A stretch of 64,000 nucleotides of DNA, from the NCBI RefSeq assembly GCF_014647975.1, contig NZ_BMQF01000021.1:81852-145851 (forward strand), written 5' to 3'. Source of the stretch: Streptomyces fumigatiscleroticus. Lineage in GTDB: Bacteria > Actinomycetota > Actinomycetes > Streptomycetales > Streptomycetaceae. The notes under the pieces are model-generated. The model was not told where the DNA came from. It ran no database searches and saw nothing but the letters and a program-made list of their open reading frames with translations. A program made the position numbers and the translations under genes. Shown here in pieces: positions 60,699-64,000 of this stretch (position 1 is the stretch's first letter; every line of letters begins with the position of its first letter).

Positions 60699-63383
60699 TC
60701 ACCTGCTGTCGCTGCTGTGCACCTCCGTCAGCGCCGCCCGGCCCGCCTCCAGGCGGGCGACCGGGACGCGGAACGGGGAGCAGGAGACGTAGTCCAGGCC
60801 CGCACCGTGGAAGAAGTGGACCGACTCGGGGTCTCCGCCGTGTTCCCCGCACACGCCGATCGTCAGCGTGGGGCGGGTGGCGCGGCCCTCGGTGACGGCG
60901 ATCTCGACCAGGCGGCCGACGCCTTCACGGTCGATCGTCTCGAACGGGGAGACCTCGAAGATGCCCTGTTCCAGGTAGGCGGAGAAGAACGCCGCCTCGA
61001 CGTCGTCGCGGGAGAAGCCCCAGGTGGTCTGGGTCAGGTCGTTGGTACCGAAGGAGAAGAATTCCGCCTCCTCGGCGATACGGCCCGCGGTCAGGGCCGC
61101 CCTGGGCAGTTCGATCATCGTGCCGACCGGGCATGCCACGGACCTACCCGTCGCCTTGGCGACCTCGGCGAAAACCCGGTCCACCATGCCGCGCACGATG
61201 CGGAGTTCCTCCACCGTGTCGACCAGGGGAACCATGATCTCCGCCCGGGGATCGCCGCCGGCCCGCCGGCGTTCGGCGACCGCCTCGGCGATGGCCCGCA
61301 ACTGCATGGCGACCAGGCCGGGCACCACCAGCCCCAGACGCACCCCACGCAGCCCGAGCATGGGATTCTGCTCGTGCATACGGTCGACGGCTCCCAGAAG
61401 CCTCACATCATGGGCGTCGGGTGTCTCGCCGCGTGCCGTGGCCCGGGCGACGCGGACGGCCAGTTCCGTGCGGTCGGGCAGGAACTCGTGCAACGGCGGG
61501 TCGAGCAGCCGGATCGTCACCGGCAGACCGTCCATCGCGGCCAGGATGCCGACGAAATCCGTGCGCTGCAACGGCAACAACTCCGCCAGGGCCCGGTCGC
61601 GGTCGGCGGCCGTGCGGGCCAGGATCATCGCCTCGACGAGGCCGCGGCGCTCGCCGAGGAACATGTGCTCGGTGCGGCACAGTCCGATGCCCTGAGCACC
61701 GAACCGGCGCGCCCGGGCGGCGTCCTCGGGGGTGTCCGCGTTGGCCCGCACGCCCAGCCGCCGTACGGAGTCCGCCTGCCGCAGTGCGTCGGCCACGGCA
61801 CCGGCCGGCGGGTCGGCGCGTCCCCCGGCCTCGAAGTACCGCATCACCACCGAGTCGACCAGCGGCAACTCACCGAGGTGGACCGCGCCTTCGGTGCCGT
61901 CCACCGACAGGACGTCCCCTTCCGCCACGACGGTGCCACCCACGGTGAAGCGCCGGGCCCGTGTGTCGACGGTCAGCTTCCCGGCACCGCAGACGCAGAC
62001 CCTGCCCATGCCGCGCGCGACCACGGCGGCATGCGAGGTCTTGCCGCCACGGCTGGTCAGCACCGCCTGGGCGGCGACCATGCCGGGCAGGTCGTCGGGC
62101 GTGGTCTCCTGCCGTACCAGGACGACCTTCTCCCCCGCCGCGGCACGCCGTACCGCCTCGGCGGAGTCGAACACCGCGATGCCGACGGCGGCACCGGGCG
62201 AAGCCGGAACGCCGTGGGCGAGCGGTTCGCCGACCGCGCCGACGGCGAACCGGGGGGACATCAGCCGGGCCAGTCCGTCGCCGCTCACCCTGGCCAGCGC
62301 CTCGGCGGAGGTGATCACTTGCTCCTGCGCCAGTTGCGCGGCGATGGCGAAGGCGGCTTCGGCGGTGCGCTTGCCGACACGGGTCTGGAGCATCCACAGG
62401 GTGCCGCGTTCGATCGTGAACTCGACGTCGCACAGGTCGCGGTAGCGCTCCTCCAGAAGCCGCAGGTGACCGCGGAGCCGGTGGTAGGAGGCGGGGTCCA
62501 GGTGCTCCAGTTCACTCAACGGCAGGGTGTCGCGGATGCCGGCGACGACGTCCTCGCCCTGGGCGCCCGGCAGGTAGTCGCCGTAGACGCCGGGGCGGCC
62601 GGTGGCCGGGTCGCGGGTGAAGGCCACGCCGCTGCCGGAGTCCGCGCCCAGGTTCCCGAAGACCATCGTCTGGACGTTGACGGCTGTGCCCAGGTCGTCG
62701 GGGATGTGCTCGCGCCTGCGGTAGAGGCGGGCGCGTGGGCCGTTCCAGGACGCGAAGACCGCGTGGATCGCGCGGCCGAGCTGCTCGGCGGGATCCTGCG
62801 GGAAGTCCTCGCCGGTCTCCCGCCGGATCAGCCGCCGGTACGTCGTGACGAGGCCGGCGAGGTCGGCGGCGCCGAGGCGCAGGTCGTCCGGGGCGCCACG
62901 GCTCGCTCGGAGAGCGGCGACGGCGTTCTCGAAGAGGCCGCTGTCGACGCCCATCACCGTAGTGCCGAACATCTGCACGAGCCGACGGTACGAGTCCCAG
63001 GCGAAGCGCTCCTGCCCGAAGACCTTGGCCAGCCCCCGTACCGACGCGTCGTTCAGCCCGATGTCCAGGACGGTGTCCATCATCCCGGGCATGGAGAACC
63101 TCGCGCCGGAGCGCACGGACAGCAACAGCGGATCCTCCGGCTGCCCGAGCCGCCGACCCACGCGGGCCTCCAGCGCGGCCAGATGGGCGGCGATCTCCTC
63201 CGCCAGGCCCTCGGGTTCCTCGCCGGAGGCCAGGACGGCGCGGCACGCCTCGGTGGTGAGGGTGAAGCCGGGCGGCACCGGCAGGCCCATCCGGGTCATC
63301 TCGGCGAGGTTGGCGCCCTTGCCGCCGAGGAGGCCGGCCATGTCCCGGCCGCCTTCGGTGAAGTCGTACACATAACGGGTCAT
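60699..63383 (-). CDS. ppdK: Pyruvate, phosphate dikinase
   Basis: Interconverts pyruvate, ATP and phosphate with phosphoenolpyruvate, AMP and pyrophosphate in the cytoplasm. About 894 aa from ATG 63383 (MTRYVYDFTEGG); a start 48 bp upstream is possible. ATP-grasp domain at about 1-340 (GGKGANLAEM, RSGARFSMPGMMDTVLDIG), phosphohistidine domain at about 390-510 with the swivelling His in TSRGGKTSHAAVV (about residue 450), and PEP-binding barrel at about 520-880 with LCRTEHMF, EQNPMLGLRG, FFSFGTNDLTQ and the acid cysteine in GVCGEHGGDP. All motifs are intact. Adjacent SHOCT and universal stress genes suggest a dormancy/hypoxia-type cluster. Confidence 0.95.
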   Translation of the reverse strand: MTRYVYDFTEGGRDMAGLLGGKGANLAEMTRMGLPVPPGFTLTTEACRAVLASGEEPEGLAEEIAAHLAALEARVGRRLGQPEDPLLLSVRSGARFSMPGMMDTVLDIGLNDASVRGLAKVFGQERFAWDSYRRLVQMFGTTVMGVDSGLFENAVAALRASRGAPDDLRLGAADLAGLVTTYRRLIRRETGEDFPQDPAEQLGRAIHAVFASWNGPRARLYRRREHIPDDLGTAVNVQTMVFGNLGADSGSGVAFTRDPATGRPGVYGDYLPGAQGEDVVAGIRDTLPLSELEHLDPASYHRLRGHLRLLEERYRDLCDVEFTIERGTLWMLQTRVGKRTAEAAFAIAAQLAQEQVITSAEALARVSGDGLARLMSPRFAVGAVGEPLAHGVPASPGAAVGIAVFDSAEAVRRAAAGEKVVLVRQETTPDDLPGMVAAQAVLTSRGGKTSHAAVVARGMGRVCVCGAGKLTVDTRARRFTVGGTVVAEGDVLSVDGTEGAVHLGELPLVDSVVMRYFEAGGRADPPAGAVADALRQADSVRRLGVRANADTPEDAARARRFGAQGIGLCRTEHMFLGERRGLVEAMILARTAADRDRALAELLPLQRTDFVGILAAMDGLPVTIRLLDPPLHEFLPDRTELAVRVARATARGETPDAHDVRLLGAVDRMHEQNPMLGLRGVRLGLVVPGLVAMQLRAIAEAVAERRRAGGDPRAEIMVPLVDTVEELRIVRGMVDRVFAEVAKATGRSVACPVGTMIELPRAALTAGRIAEEAEFFSFGTNDLTQTTWGFSRDDVEAAFFSAYLEQGIFEVSPFETIDREGVGRLVEIAVTEGRATRPTLTIGVCGEHGGDPESVHFFHGAGLDYVSCSPFRVPVARLEAGRAALTEVHSSDSR

Positions 63384-63434
63384 GACCTGCTGCCTGTTCT
63401 CTCCCTGGCGTGTTCGGGGCGTGCTGGTCACCTG

Positions 63435-63728
63435 TCAGGGCGAGCCCTCGGTCCGGCCGGACACATGCCCTCGCAGGACGGCCAGCCGGCGCTCGTACTC
63501 CGCTTCGTCGATCTCCCCGCGGGCGAACCGCTCGGCCAGCACCTGTTCCGCGGTTCCCCGCGTCCCGGACGATCCCGGCTGACCGGGGCCACGGCCCAGC
63601 GTGCGGTAGAAGCGGAGGAGGAGGATGCCGACGGCGATGAGCACCGCCCAGAACAGGACCGTGCTCAGCGACGCGGCGAACCAGTCCCAGCCGCTCATCC
63701 GATTCCGATAGGGGTTCCAGTACATCAT
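63435..63728 (-). CDS. Small membrane protein with SHOCT domain
   Basis: 97 aa. A single membrane helix at about 18-41 (FAASLSTVLFWAVLIAVGILLL) is followed by a Gly/Pro linker and a C-terminal SHOCT motif (AEQVLAERFARGEIDEAEYERRLAVL, about 60-86), which mediates oligomerisation in many small actinobacterial proteins. The start is one of two adjacent ATGs (63728 or 63725). It lies 51 bp upstream of ppdK in the same direction, so it is probably cotranscribed. No enzymatic role. Confidence 0.88.
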   Translation of the reverse strand: MMYWNPYRNRMSGWDWFAASLSTVLFWAVLIAVGILLLRFYRTLGRGPGQPGSSGTRGTAEQVLAERFARGEIDEAEYERRLAVLRGHVSGRTEGSP

Positions 63729-63753
63729 CGGTGATCACTTCTTTCGGTGCCGT

Positions 63754-63775
63754 GGTCGCGGGCCCTCCCGCGACC
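63754..63775. terminator. Short inverted repeat between the USP and SHOCT genes
   Basis: The 9-bp perfect arms 63754-63762 and 63767-63775 surround CCCT. It could terminate the leftward universal stress gene or attenuate into the SHOCT-ppdK unit. The rest of 63729-63937 shows nothing. Confidence 0.5.
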
Positions 63776-63937
63776 GCCGTCCCGGCGTCGTGGCCTCAGC
63801 CGTGCGCCACAGCGCCCGGTTCCGGACCGGTCGCGCACGCCCTCATCCACGCGGGACCGGCCCGGGTGTCAGGCCGTCACCGACGGTGGTCCCGCGTCCG
63901 CCGTGCGCGGCGTGGGCGGGCGGTGCCGGGGGCCGGT

Positions 63938-64000
63938 TCACGCCCGGTGCGGTACGACCGCCACCGGGCAGGCGGCGTGGTGCAGCAGGGTGTGGCCGAT
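63938..64000 (-). CDS. 3' end of a universal stress protein (runs off right edge)
   Basis: The last 20 codons read IGHTLLHHAACPVAVVPHRA and stop at 63938. The motif (G)S-x-(S/G)-x2-L-x2-H-(A/S)-x-CPV-x-VV is the C-terminal ATP-binding end of UspA-family proteins. Only the tail is visible; the gene precedes SHOCT-ppdK in the same direction. In Streptomyces, USPs and PPDK are often members of the DevR/OsdR-type hypoxia regulon, but no DevR box was seen here. Confidence 0.85.
   Translation of the reverse strand: MGHTLLHHAACPVAVVPHRA

Overview
The window is very GC-rich with strongly GC-biased third codon positions, many GTG starts, Tat-type secreted enzymes, Spo0M, AfsR/LAL-like regulators, SpoIIE-type phosphatase, mycobacterial CtpI-like ATPase and NACHT proteins. 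This points to a Streptomyces (or close relative) chromosome. The high density of decayed genes and accessory functions suggests a chromosome arm rather than the conserved core (inference).

Layout. 1-730: a TetR regulator divergent from a reductase-type gene that runs off the left edge, with four operator-like palindromes at an exact 23-bp pitch between them. 786-1970: PLP histidine-decarboxylase-type enzyme. 2495-4916: arsenic resistance block (arsR-acr3-arsC operon divergent from an ArsI/CadI-type gene). 6116-10705: a very large P-type ATPase. 11158-16507: Spo0M, an internally deleted DNRLRE wall protein, an MFS exporter and a VOC protein, separated by gene fragments. 16538-26540: carbohydrate utilisation, with a giant secreted GH92 mannosidase fused to a PAP2 phosphatase, an LLM oxidoreductase and a CBM-PL9 pectate lyase; LacI-type operator-like sites precede the two polysaccharide genes. 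26857-31440: an NB-ARC/TPR regulator without a DNA-binding domain, then frameshifted genes (recombinase-like, alpha/beta hydrolase, C-terminal fragment). 31644-38172: extracellular nuclease, PAS-GAF-PP2C phosphatase, SWIM protein. 38491-40439: decayed mosaic loci and a HIT protein. 40912-46861: three co-directional genes (berberine-bridge-type oxidase, Tat-exported propeller-amidohydrolase, FAD monooxygenase). 47145-48100: broken transporter and two minisatellite-like arrays. 48486-53057: aldo/keto reductase and an operon of membrane flavo-iron-sulfur reductase, small secreted protein and PadR regulator behind a perfect 16-bp palindrome. 53157-54631: broken TetR/monooxygenase pair. 54632-57897: a two-gene NACHT system. 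58117-64000: APC permease, truncated FMN-binding protein abutting a histidine-kinase tail, PPDK, SHOCT protein and the end of a universal stress protein.

The best candidates for an undescribed system are the membrane-spanning NACHT NTPase with a probable extracytoplasmic C-terminal domain and its small translationally coupled partner (both carry the same short D-x-H-I motif), and the GH92-PAP2 fusion, whose two activities would suit stepwise removal of phosphomannan caps. About a dozen loci show frameshifts or deletions. Some single-base cases could be assembly errors, but the multi-junction mosaics cannot be explained that way.
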